Below are positions 1-5,886 of a stretch of 6,569 nt of DNA, in pieces. Source of the stretch: an uncultured Granulosicoccaceae bacterium. GTDB taxonomy: Bacteria; Pseudomonadota; Gammaproteobacteria; Granulosicoccales; Granulosicoccaceae. The DNA lies in assembly GCA_937951695.1 (NCBI GenBank), contig CALFBL010000269.1, forward strand, positions 1-6,569. Direction: 5' to 3'. A program made the translations under genes and the position numbers. Each line of letters begins with the position of its first letter. Within the stretch, counting starts at the first letter, position 1. The notes under the pieces are model-generated. The model did no database searches. It worked only from the letters and a program-made list of their open reading frames with translations, and was not told the origin of the DNA.

Positions 1-84
1 CGAAGCTAAAAATAACACGGTCGCAATCGTTAGTGTTTTAATCGATATGTTGTAAGTGTGCGCTGTCATTAATATAAATTTCAT
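1..84 (-). CDS. N-terminus of an exported or lipoprotein-like protein, cut by the window edge
   Basis: Reading leftwards from the ATG at 84-82 gives 28 open codons to the window edge. The peptide starts MKFILM, then has a polar stretch with one Lys at residue 16, then a hydrophobic run TIATVLFLAS. This is the layout of a Sec signal peptide. The final LAS would suit a lipobox if the next residue were Cys, but that residue lies outside the window. The start overlaps the stop of the upstream gene as TAATGA on the minus strand, so translational coupling is likely and the two genes probably share a transcript. No good Shine-Dalgarno is visible before this ATG. A second in-frame ATG at 69-67 is an alternative start. 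The family is unknown because the mature protein is not in the window. Export is an inference from the N-terminus only. Confidence 0.5.
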   Translation of the reverse strand, partial: MKFILMTAHTYNISIKTLTIATVLFLAS

Positions 85-770
85 TATTCAACGGTATCTA
101 TAATTGGTTGAAAAAATCGATTCCATGCTTCAAAAGAACTAAGTTCAACTCTTCTAATAAATTCCCGTTCAGAAGCTTGATTCTCTTGAAACCAAAGTGT
201 TACATGGGTAGCTCGGATTGGAGCGCGAAATACACCTCTTGTTGTCAGTGTGTGATTCGAAATGCCAAGTTCTAACTCTGTAAATTCTGTCGTAATAATT
301 AGGTGGCCACCATAAGGCTCGTCATCAACCCCCGATGCAATAGAATTTACTATATCGCTGGCCTCTATTTCGATGTGTTCACCATTGGAAAACTCACTGA
401 AAGTGAAATGATAGGGCTGTCTCGCTAACTGGTGCAACGAGATTCCAACCATATCGGTTATTTCATCCCCTTCTTTAGGCGCAAATATTAACGAAATTTT
501 CCCAAACACATATCTTTCTCCATTCGCACTGTAAAGACGCTCACCAATGATATTTTTTTCCTCAAACGAATGTCTATTAGCCATTGTGGCTCCTGTCAGC
601 GTAATTTCACTTATAGTTACACGAGGAACCACGCACCTATTGCAAGACTCTAAATCCATGAGTGGACAACCAACCAATAAAGGCATAAACAATATACTAA
701 CTCCGCCCTTTCCTGAGAGAAAGGGCAGGTAGCGTATGAAGGTCATTAAATTAATCAATATGGTCGCCAT
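84..770 (-). CDS. Hypothetical protein, putative lipoprotein of unknown family
   Basis: This is an open frame of 228 codons whose product I do not recognise. Near the N-terminus a hydrophobic run ends in LLVGC (Cys35 from the first ATG), a good lipobox, so the mature protein would be a lipid-anchored envelope protein starting at Cys35. Two more Cys follow at about 42 and 45 (CNRC). The rest alternates short hydrophobic and polar stretches with few charged helices, suggesting a beta-rich soluble domain; there is no further membrane segment. The start is uncertain. The ATG at 770 has only GAAAG directly beside it, the ATG at 746 has no ribosome site, and the ATG at 686 would leave too short a signal peptide. 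The signal region is unusual in being split by SGKGG, which is encoded by a perfect hairpin (705-726). The gene overlaps the tail of the broken hydrolase upstream and the next gene downstream, indicating an operon. Base composition is AT-rich. Confidence 0.6.
   Translation of the reverse strand: MATILINLMTFIRYLPFLSGKGGVSILFMPLLVGCPLMDLESCNRCVVPRVTISEITLTGATMANRHSFEEKNIIGERLYSANGERYVFGKISLIFAPKEGDEITDMVGISLHQLARQPYHFTFSEFSNGEHIEIEASDIVNSIASGVDDEPYGGHLIITTEFTELELGISNHTLTTRGVFRAPIRATHVTLWFQENQASEREFIRRVELSSFEAWNRFFQPIIDTVE
705..726 (-). repeat. Perfect 8-bp inverted repeat (hairpin) in the signal-peptide region
   Basis: Bases 705-712 and 719-726 are exact reverse complements (GCCCTTTC and GAAAGGGC on either strand) separated by a 6-base loop. 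On the minus-strand transcript the hairpin lies about 45 bases after the first ATG of the putative lipoprotein, immediately followed by GGAG and then the alternative starts TTG (692-690) and ATG (686-684). No T-run follows on either strand, so it is not a standard intrinsic terminator. It could influence translation initiation or simply be coincidental coding sequence. Confidence 0.45.
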
Positions 771-1639
771 CTTTCGAAGTCAATAAAAAATAAACTATTT
801 ACATAGCCTACAAACCCATCGTTCTCCCACTGCCAAGCCTTTGGAAGACGGTCAAGGTGGCAGGCTGATGTATAGGAAACCTCTCCTCCATCCGAGAAAT
901 TTTCTGCTTCCCTTCTAGCGACGACTCCGTCATCACTTCCGCGAATTAAATAACTAAGGAGTCCCCATGGATACTACATTTGGAGGCCTTGACCGAGCGT
1001 TGTCAGCAATTATATAGGAGAAATCATCCAAGAGATTCGCTGCTACCATACCCCACTGAGAATGCGCTATAACTCCACGCAACGCACCTGGGGTCCAGCG
1101 CAATTGGGTCATAACCCGTATCGCTCGACTAATTGCGCTCGCTCCGTTAGGAAAGGAATTATTCGGTGAGCCTTGACACCAGCCTCTTAGCACTAGGACC
1201 GCAGGGACTTTGTTACGGTTAGCCCTCCCTCGCAGAAAATTTACCGGACAGGATGCTTGGATGAACCCCTTTTGTCATGCTTAGTGTGGGGCCAGTATTG
1301 TTACTGTCAATACGATTACGACTACTTGAAAACATGCCAATGTTACCCAATTCAATTGGATTATTAGAAAATAGAAGTTGATCGCCATTGTCTATATCAT
1401 TGACCGTAATCTCCCTTAAAAAAAGAGGAGGAGAAAAGTCTCCTTGACCAAGCCAACCTGAATGGAACGTGAACGGTATATACCACGTATTGTTACTTTT
1501 CTTTTGCGGCTGCACCAAACCTCTCTGTCCATCCAACTACTAGATCGAGGCCGTTTGAATCCTTTGCCCAAACTTCAGCTCGTGTATCGACTATTTCAGG
1601 GACTTGTCGGCGTAATGGAGTAATTTTTAGTGGAATGCC
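755..1639 (-). pseudogene. Broken alpha/beta-hydrolase (lipase/esterase-like) gene in four frames
   Basis: Four minus-strand segments read in order as one hydrolase-like protein of roughly 290 residues. Segment 1 (1639-1493) includes AEVWAKDSNGLDLVVGWTER. Segment 2 (about 1515-1219) includes NNTWYIPFTFHSGW. Segment 3 (about 1274-954) has a first strand VPAVLVLRGW, a nucleophile elbow AHSQWGM (Ser codon at 1061-1059; canonical form GHSQGG) and VVSMGTP. Segment 4 (about 961-755) has GSDDGVV near 919-938, fitting the acid residue, and CHLDRLP (His codon 859-857), fitting the catalytic His. Frame changes fall near 1495-1510 (an A-rich AAAAGAAAAG stretch), 1220-1270 and 950-970. Only about 42 codons separate the Ser and Asp, short for this fold, so an internal deletion is possible. 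There is no clear start codon or signal peptide at the 5' end, and a TAA precedes segment 1. The last stop (757-755) overlaps the start of the downstream lipoprotein gene. Either the gene is decayed or the sequence carries indel errors. Confidence 0.6.
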
Positions 1640-1660
1640 TTAACGGCCATGTTCTACGGT

Positions 1661-1705
1661 AAAACGGTTCGACTTTCTTGAATACAACCGGGCTCAAGGG
1701 AAAGT
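1661..1705 (-). terminator. Weak possible terminator after the DNA glycosylase gene
   Basis: On the minus strand, ACTTTC (1705-1700) pairs with GAAAGT (1677-1672). Above a two-base bulge, TTGA (1697-1694) pairs with TCAA (1681-1678), leaving a 12-base loop. Seven bases later a TTTT run occurs at 1664-1661. The position, just after the glycosylase stop at 1723, is right for a terminator. The stem is AT-rich, bulged and separated from a short T-run, so this is only a weak candidate. Confidence 0.25.
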
Positions 1706-1722
1706 TGATCTATCGATTCAGG

Positions 1723-2349
1723 TCATGGACGCTTGCGTTTTTCCAGGTAAGCGTGCCATAGCAAACGGGCTGCCGTCGCCCGATGCGGCGACCAACGCAA
1801 CGCTATCGCATCCAGATCAGCGTAACTGGGCACAATATCCAGTGCTGCGCGTTCGTAATAGCTAACCGCCAGTGCCCGGTCCCCGCTTGCCCAGGCGTTG
1901 GGCCGACGTAATGCCATCATGAGATACACACCGGCTGTCCAGGGACCGATTCCCCGTACAGCCGTTAACGCGTTGATCACTTGCTCATCGGTGAGTTGTC
2001 GCAACTGGTGCAAACTTAGAGTACGTTCGACCAACGCTTCGGCGACCGATCGGCAGTACGATAACTTGGAAGCGCTTAGCCCTGCGCTGCGCAACAGTGC
2101 TTCGGGCAGTGCTAAAAATTCGGACGGCTGCATGCTCGGACATACCACCCTTACGCGCTGCATAACCGCTTCGGCACTGACCAGTGAGACTTTCTGTTCG
2201 AGAATAATATGCACCAAGGTGTCAAAGCATTGCACTCGCTTCCACAGCGGCGGTACGCCAAAGCGCTCATACAAATCAGCCAACAGCGGGTCAGACTCAG
2301 ACAGCGTCAGTAACGCCTCGCGCATTGTGCTCTCGGTAAGTTGATGCAC
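1723..2349 (-). CDS. DNA-3-methyladenine glycosylase, AlkA/HhH-GPD type
   Basis: This 208-residue protein is a base-excision repair glycosylase that would remove 3-methyladenine and related alkylated purines from DNA in the cytoplasm. It shows the HhH-GPD pattern: an N-terminal helix with ILEQKVSLVSA (about 50-59; the family usually has QQ), GLSASKLSYCRSVA (90-103), the helix-hairpin-helix with GIGPWTAG (133-140), and the catalytic Asp157 in GDRAL. The C-terminal helix WSPHRATAARLLWHAYL matches the conserved end of the family. It is shorter than E. coli AlkA (282 residues) because the N-terminal beta domain is missing, as in many short AlkA/MAG-like enzymes. The start is GTG at 2349, supported by GGAGAGGA four bases upstream; the internal ATG at 2325 has a weaker site. 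No alkylation-response partner gene is adjacent. The downstream neighbour on the same strand is the broken hydrolase. The family is confident; exact substrate range is inferred. Confidence 0.9.
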   Translation of the reverse strand: MHQLTESTMREALLTLSESDPLLADLYERFGVPPLWKRVQCFDTLVHIILEQKVSLVSAEAVMQRVRVVCPSMQPSEFLALPEALLRSAGLSASKLSYCRSVAEALVERTLSLHQLRQLTDEQVINALTAVRGIGPWTAGVYLMMALRRPNAWASGDRALAVSYYERAALDIVPSYADLDAIALRWSPHRATAARLLWHAYLEKRKRP

Positions 2350-2353
2350 TCAG

Positions 2354-2361
2354 TCCTCTCC
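2354..2361 (-). promoter_or_regulatory. Ribosome binding site that supports the GTG start of the glycosylase
   Basis: On the minus strand GGAGAGGA lies four bases before GTG 2349-2347 (eight bases from its GGAG part). This is the best Shine-Dalgarno in the window and favours GTG over the internal ATG at 2325. Confidence 0.7.
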
Positions 2362-2363
2362 AC

Positions 2364-2415
2364 GGTACGGTGTACGAAGGGTACGGCCTCGATGGTAACC
2401 TAGGCGACCCGTACG
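2364..2415. repeat. Cluster of four GTACG words in the glycosylase leader
   Basis: GTACG occurs at 2365-2369, 2372-2376, 2381-2385 and 2411-2415. Two copies are the longer GGTACGG (2364-2370 and 2380-2386), starting 16 bases apart. The cluster begins directly upstream of the glycosylase ribosome binding site. It could be an operator or chance; the words are short. Confidence 0.3.
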
Positions 2416-2528
2416 ATCGACAACCTAAGCGCCGGCGTTCGCCTACCCCTGACAATGAAGGCGTAACCCGGCCAGCGCCGCGCACTGCGTTTGCTCGACA
2501 CTCGTGGTCTGGGCGGTGAAAAGCGCAA

Positions 2529-2541
2529 GGGCAAATTGCCC
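2529..2541. repeat. 13-base palindrome GGGCAAATTGCCC
   Basis: The six-base arms GGGCAA and TTGCCC are perfect reverse complements around a single A at 2535. The form would suit a dimeric regulator's operator. It sits about 180 bp upstream of the glycosylase start and about 215 bp upstream of the DUF1059 start. No second copy is seen. Confidence 0.3.
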
Positions 2542-2687
2542 ACTCGTTCAATCCTCGGGGATTGACTGCGCGTATCACCGGGTGGTAGGTCAGACTTCCA
2601 GCAGGTGTCAGCGGTGGGCGTTACCGGTTGTTGGTTAGGTTCAGGGTCGGCGACGCGGATGAGCGCCTCTTAGTGAGCTAGCCTGTC

Positions 2688-2715
2688 TGGACTCCCTTTT
2701 CAACGCTGCTACACT
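2688..2715 (+). promoter_or_regulatory. Candidate sigma70-type promoter of the DUF1059 gene
   Basis: A -35-like TGGACT (2688-2693; four of six bases match TTGACA) and a -10-like TACACT (2710-2715; four of six match TATAAT) are separated by 16 bases. They lie about 40 bases before the GTG start. The match is moderate and made by eye. Confidence 0.4.
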
Positions 2716-2744
2716 GATTGATACGATCTCAACACCCTTACCAC

Positions 2745-2749
2745 GGAGA
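2745..2749 (+). promoter_or_regulatory. Ribosome binding site GGAGA deciding the GTG start at 2755
   Basis: GGAGA ends five bases before GTG 2755-2757. This supports that non-ATG start over the internal ATG at 2764, which codes for residue 4. Confidence 0.65.
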
Positions 2750-2754
2750 ATTTA

Positions 2755-2991
2755 GTGAAAACAATGACTTGCAAACAAATGGGTGGTGCCTGTGACGAGA
2801 AATTCAGTGCGAACACCTTCGAGGAAATGGCCGAACTGAGTAAGCAGCACGGTATGGAAATGTTCCAAAAAGGCGATGAGGCACACCTGAAGATCATGGC
2901 CGAGATGAAGGACGTCATGCAAACGCCCGGAGCAATGGAAGCCTACATGGCTGAAAAGCGAAAGCTGTTTGCGGATCACCCCGACGATTGA
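2755..2991 (+). CDS. Small DUF1059-type protein of unknown function
   Basis: This is a 78-residue soluble, acidic protein. Its opening MKTMTCKQMGGACDEKF matches the characteristic start of the DUF1059 family (from memory: MKTMTC, then GG.CD), with the two conserved Cys at 6 and 13. After that comes an amphipathic, Met- and Glu-rich helical part containing ANTFEEMAELSKQHGMEMF, where DUF1059 members have a conserved His. The function of the family is not known to me; the Cys and His residues might bind metal or be redox-active, which is inference. There is no signal peptide or membrane segment. The GTG start is supported by GGAGA five bases before it and a candidate promoter at 2688-2715. The gene stands alone on the plus strand, divergent from the glycosylase and convergent with methylmalonyl-CoA mutase, so it is likely monocistronic. 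Confidence 0.8.
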   Translation: MKTMTCKQMGGACDEKFSANTFEEMAELSKQHGMEMFQKGDEAHLKIMAEMKDVMQTPGAMEAYMAEKRKLFADHPDD

Positions 2992-3025
2992 TTACACGAT
3001 GAAACTGGCTGAGGCGTACATCGTT

Positions 3026-3049
3026 GGGTGCGTAATGTTAAACGCACCC
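3026..3049. terminator. Hairpin between convergent genes, possible bidirectional terminator
   Basis: GGGTGCGT (3026-3033) and ACGCACCC (3042-3049) form a perfect 8-bp stem with an AT-rich 8-base loop. It lies 34 bases after the DUF1059 stop and 18 bases after the mutase stop, the expected place for a shared terminator. Neither strand has a T-run after the stem, so it may act weakly or with Rho. Confidence 0.45.
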
Positions 3050-3067
3050 CGGCCACTTAAACGGGGG

Positions 3068-5227
3068 TTACCGATTTCGTCGCTCACCCAACACCTGTCC
3101 CAACACCGCGTTCGCCGCATCGGTTACAGACGTTCCCGGACCAAAGATTTCAGCCACACCAGCTTGTTTTAAAAATTCATAATCCTGCTCCGGTATGACG
3201 CCGCCACACACGACGGCGATGTCGGAACGATCCAGCGCCTGTAAGGCTTTGATGAGTGCCGGTATGAGACTCTTGTGCCCACCGGCGAGACTGGAGACAC
3301 CGACAACATCCACATTTTTTTCATTGCACAGCGCAGCAACTTCTTCGGGTGTAACGAACAGCTCGGATAACTCGATCTCAAAACCGAGGTCGGAGAACGA
3401 GGAAGCAATCACTTTAGCGCCCCGGTCGTGCCCATCCTGACCCATTTTTGCCACCAGTAGCCGCGGAGCGCGCTGCTGGGAATCTAAAAAGTGCTTTACT
3501 TTTGTCTTGATTTGTTGATACTCAGGTGAATTCGCTTGTTGCGCCCCGTAAACCCCACTGACCGCTTGCGGTGCGGCGCGAAAACGCCCGAAGGCAACTT
3601 CCAGAGCGTAGGATATTTCACCGAGTGTGGCGCGCGCTCGCGCAGCGTCTATCGCAAGCGCCAATAGATTTTCGTTTCCAGATTCAGCGGCCGATGTCAA
3701 TGCACTCAATGTCGCCTCACAGGCTTTGCTATCGCGAGCGGCTTTTATGGCATCCAGCTGTGCCACTTGTTCAGCGCGCACTTTGGTGTTGTCCACCTCC
3801 ATGATGTCCACGGTCACCGGGTCATCGAGCTGGTAGCGATTAACACCTACCACCACATCGGAGCCATTGTCCACACGGGCTTGACGTTCAGCCGCCGCTG
3901 CTTCAATACGACGTTTGGGTAATCCCTCCCGTACCGCTTCGGTCATACCGCCCAGTTCTTCTATTTCCTCAATTTGTGCCCAAGCAGCGCTCACCAGCTC
4001 TTCGGTCAATGACTCGATGTAGTGCGAGCCGCCTAAAGGATCAACTGTTCGGGTAACACCGGTTTCGTGTTGCAAAATCAATTGCGTGTTACGAGCCACC
4101 CGTGCTGAGGTCTCAGTCGGCAGGGCCATGGCTTCATCAAAGGCGTTAGTGTGTAACGACTGGGTGCCACCAAGCACCGCTGCCATGGCTTCGTAGGCGG
4201 TGCGCACAATGTTGTTGTACGGGTCTTGTTCAGTTAACGAAACGCCCGAGGTCTGGCAATGGGTGCGCAGCATTTTTGAGCGTTCGTCCTTCGCTCCCAT
4301 ATCGGTCATGATGCGCGACCACAGTTGCCTTGCTGCGCGCAGCTTGGCAATCTCCATGAAAAAATCCATACCGATGCAGAAGAAAAACGATAGGCGCGGT
4401 GCGAACTCATCAACATCCAGGCCACGTTTTTTTGCCGCCCGTACGTAATCCATCCCATCGGCAAGGGTAAACGCCAGCTCTTGTACCGTGGACGCCCCAG
4501 CTTCTTGCATGTGGTAACCGGATATGGAGATGGAGTTGTAACGCGGCATCTCCGAGGCGGTGTATTCAATGATGTCAGCAACAATGCGCATAGAGGGCTC
4601 AGGCGGGTAGATGTAGGTATTGCGCACCATGAATTCTTTTAAAATATCGTTCTGTATGGTGCCCGTTAGCTTGGCCCGATCCACCCCTTGCTCTTCGCCG
4701 GCCACCACAAACATCGCAAGCGTTGGAATCACCGCCCCGTTCATGGTCATGGAGACCGACATCTCATCCAGCGGTATGCCGTCGAACAACGTTTTCATGT
4801 CTTCGACGGTATCGATGGCCACCCCGGCCTTACCCACATCGCCCACTACGCGTGGATGATCACTGTCGTAGCCGCGATGGGTTGCAAGATCAAACGCCAC
4901 CGATAAACCTTTTTGCCCCATAGCAAGGTTCTTTCGATAAAACGCGTTGGATTCCTTCGCCGTAGAAAAACCGGCGTATTGACGAATCGTCCACGGACGT
5001 CCCGTGTACATCGTGGCACGAATGCCGCGTGTGTAAGGCGCATCCCCTGGCAGCTCGGTAAGCGGAGCGTGATCTTCGGCTGTATAAACCGGCTTAATGG
5101 TGAACCCATCGGAGGTGCTCGTTGCCAAACCCCATGGGTCAGCACCCTTGAGATCGCTGGTGGCGTTGGCCACCCAATCTTTGGGTAAATCATCCGCCGT
5201 TAAGGGTTTTGCGTCGCCACGGCTCAT
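3068..5227 (-). CDS. scpA: Methylmalonyl-CoA mutase, full-length catalytic chain with B12 domain
   Basis: This 719-residue adenosylcobalamin-dependent enzyme interconverts (R)-methylmalonyl-CoA and succinyl-CoA in the cytoplasm. The N-terminal TIM-barrel catalytic domain (about 25-550) has RPWTIRQYAGFST (77-89), FDLATHRGYDSD (112-123), VRNTYIYPPEPSM (201-213) and SISGYHMQEAGA (234-245). Tyr84, Arg202 and His239 match the substrate and radical-handling Tyr89, Arg207 and His244 of the Propionibacterium enzyme with a constant offset of five. The C-terminal cobalamin domain (about 585-719) has the base-off motif DGHDRG (Asp598, axial His600, Gly603), SSL at 645-647 and CGGVIPEQDYEF near 674-685, ending GPGT. 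Length and all key residues are normal, so it should be active. The ATG start has GGAG eight bases upstream and overlaps the pccA stop as ATGA, implying coupled translation. No small mutase subunit or MeaB-like chaperone gene is visible in the window. Confidence 0.97.
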   Translation of the reverse strand: MSRGDAKPLTADDLPKDWVANATSDLKGADPWGLATSTSDGFTIKPVYTAEDHAPLTELPGDAPYTRGIRATMYTGRPWTIRQYAGFSTAKESNAFYRKNLAMGQKGLSVAFDLATHRGYDSDHPRVVGDVGKAGVAIDTVEDMKTLFDGIPLDEMSVSMTMNGAVIPTLAMFVVAGEEQGVDRAKLTGTIQNDILKEFMVRNTYIYPPEPSMRIVADIIEYTASEMPRYNSISISGYHMQEAGASTVQELAFTLADGMDYVRAAKKRGLDVDEFAPRLSFFFCIGMDFFMEIAKLRAARQLWSRIMTDMGAKDERSKMLRTHCQTSGVSLTEQDPYNNIVRTAYEAMAAVLGGTQSLHTNAFDEAMALPTETSARVARNTQLILQHETGVTRTVDPLGGSHYIESLTEELVSAAWAQIEEIEELGGMTEAVREGLPKRRIEAAAAERQARVDNGSDVVVGVNRYQLDDPVTVDIMEVDNTKVRAEQVAQLDAIKAARDSKACEATLSALTSAAESGNENLLALAIDAARARATLGEISYALEVAFGRFRAAPQAVSGVYGAQQANSPEYQQIKTKVKHFLDSQQRAPRLLVAKMGQDGHDRGAKVIASSFSDLGFEIELSELFVTPEEVAALCNEKNVDVVGVSSLAGGHKSLIPALIKALQALDRSDIAVVCGGVIPEQDYEFLKQAGVAEIFGPGTSVTDAANAVLGQVLGERRNR

Positions 5228-5886
5228 GATTCAAACTCCAGAATGACATCATCCACACCTAAGCTCTGCCCGGCCTTAGTGGGGATGGCGGCAATGGTTC
5301 CCGAACGGGCCGCGGTAAGAACGTTCTCCATCTTCATGGCTTCGATCATCGCCAACGCTTGTCCCTCTTCGACGGTATCGCCCTCTTTCACCAGCAATGA
5401 CACCAATAATCCTGGCATCGGGCATAACAGTAGGTTCGAGGTATCTTCCGGCTCTTTCTCCAACATCAGATCAGCCAGCTGTGCCTTACGCTTGGACATC
5501 AGACGCGTTGAACGAATACTGCCGCGATGGCGCAACTCGAATCCTTCAGCGATTTCGCGCACTTGAAACACGCGCGTCGCACCGTTTATTGTGGTGTGAC
5601 ACAGCGACTGTCCGGGAAACCAATTCGTGCTAACTGTCAAGGCTGTGGAGGGTGAACCCTCTGTGCCGTTCAAATGAACCGTCAAAGTCAGGTCATCGGC
5701 TTCGATGCTTGAATGCTCGGGTGCGTGTCCAGTGGGGGATTCGTTCATCGGCGGGCCATCCCAAGCGACTGGATAATTCGTTCGATCTACTCTCACCATG
5801 TATGGATTTTTCACATCGCGGCGTTCGCCTGCGAGCACCGAACGGGTACGGTTGATGCCACCGTCTGAGGACCGCGACGAACGCAT
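5224..5886 (-). CDS. pccA: Propionyl-CoA carboxylase alpha subunit, C-terminal part (BT and biotin carrier domains), after a frameshift
   Basis: This frame carries the C-terminal third of PccA. It runs from about 5886 (an ATG with no ribosome site, used here only as a boundary) through a linker, the BT domain that contacts the beta subunit (FPGQSLCHTTINGATRVFQV, then GFELRHRGS), and the stretch TSNLLLCPMPGLLVSLLVKEG. It ends in a biotinyl carrier domain with EAMKMEN; the biotinylated Lys is codon 5334-5332, 36 residues from the C-terminus. The BT domain and LLCPMPGL linker are typical of propionyl-CoA rather than acetyl-CoA carboxylases. It should be one protein with the biotin carboxylase frame upstream; the frames differ by one base and overlap. 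The stop overlaps the mutase ATG. Without repair of the frame this piece would not be made, or only as a separate fragment. Whether the shift is real or a sequencing indel cannot be told from the sequence. Confidence 0.85.
   Translation of the reverse strand: MRSSRSSDGGINRTRSVLAGERRDVKNPYMVRVDRTNYPVAWDGPPMNESPTGHAPEHSSIEADDLTLTVHLNGTEGSPSTALTVSTNWFPGQSLCHTTINGATRVFQVREIAEGFELRHRGSIRSTRLMSKRKAQLADLMLEKEPEDTSNLLLCPMPGLLVSLLVKEGDTVEEGQALAMIEAMKMENVLTAARSGTIAAIPTKAGQSLGVDDVILEFES
5236..5239 (-). promoter_or_regulatory. Ribosome binding site of the mutase gene inside the pccA 3' end
   Basis: On the minus strand GGAG lies eight bases before ATG 5227-5225, within the last codons of pccA. Together with the ATGA overlap (5224-5227) it fixes the mutase start. 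Confidence 0.65.

Larger units (their letters stand above)
2350..2754. other. Divergent intergenic region of about 400 bp with no convincing gene
   Basis: The region separates the glycosylase (minus) from the DUF1059 gene (plus), so it should hold promoters for both. The only sizeable open frame here (minus, 2578 down into the glycosylase) is rich in Arg, Pro and Ser and overlaps the glycosylase gene, so I do not call it. Visible structure includes four GTACG words (2365-2415), a 13-base palindrome (2529-2541) and a G-rich stretch with four GG tracts (2626-2646). I could not fit it to any known structured RNA by eye. Confidence 0.5.

Noticed and set aside
547..732. 61-codon plus-strand frame with a hydrophobic centre
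   Set aside because: It lies wholly opposite the putative lipoprotein gene, and its hydrophobicity is the antisense shadow of that coding sequence.
1493..1515. Programmed ribosomal frameshift at the A-rich stretch in the hydrolase gene
   Set aside because: The needed shift is +1, whereas A-rich slippery sites usually drive -1 shifts. The same gene has at least two further shifts, so decay or sequencing error is simpler.
1610..1665. Possible integron attC-like or insertion-sequence end around GCCTTAACGGC
   Set aside because: The core words do not meet the attC pattern (a purine, three pyrimidines and AAC paired with GTT and three purines), and no matching inverted end or transposase is present.
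2297..2578. 93-codon minus-strand frame upstream of the glycosylase
   Set aside because: It overlaps the glycosylase start and its ribosome site, is rich in Arg, Pro and Ser like an out-of-frame reading of GC-rich DNA, and has no recognisable motif.
2969..3172. 67-codon plus-strand frame after the DUF1059 gene
   Set aside because: It overlaps the ends of both the DUF1059 and mutase genes, spans the convergent hairpin, has a basic random-looking composition and no ribosome site of note.
3068..5227. Val in place of Trp in the mutase HCQTSGVSLTEQDPYNN segment, compared with the human enzyme
   Set aside because: From memory many bacterial mutases have Val at this position, so it is not an anomaly.
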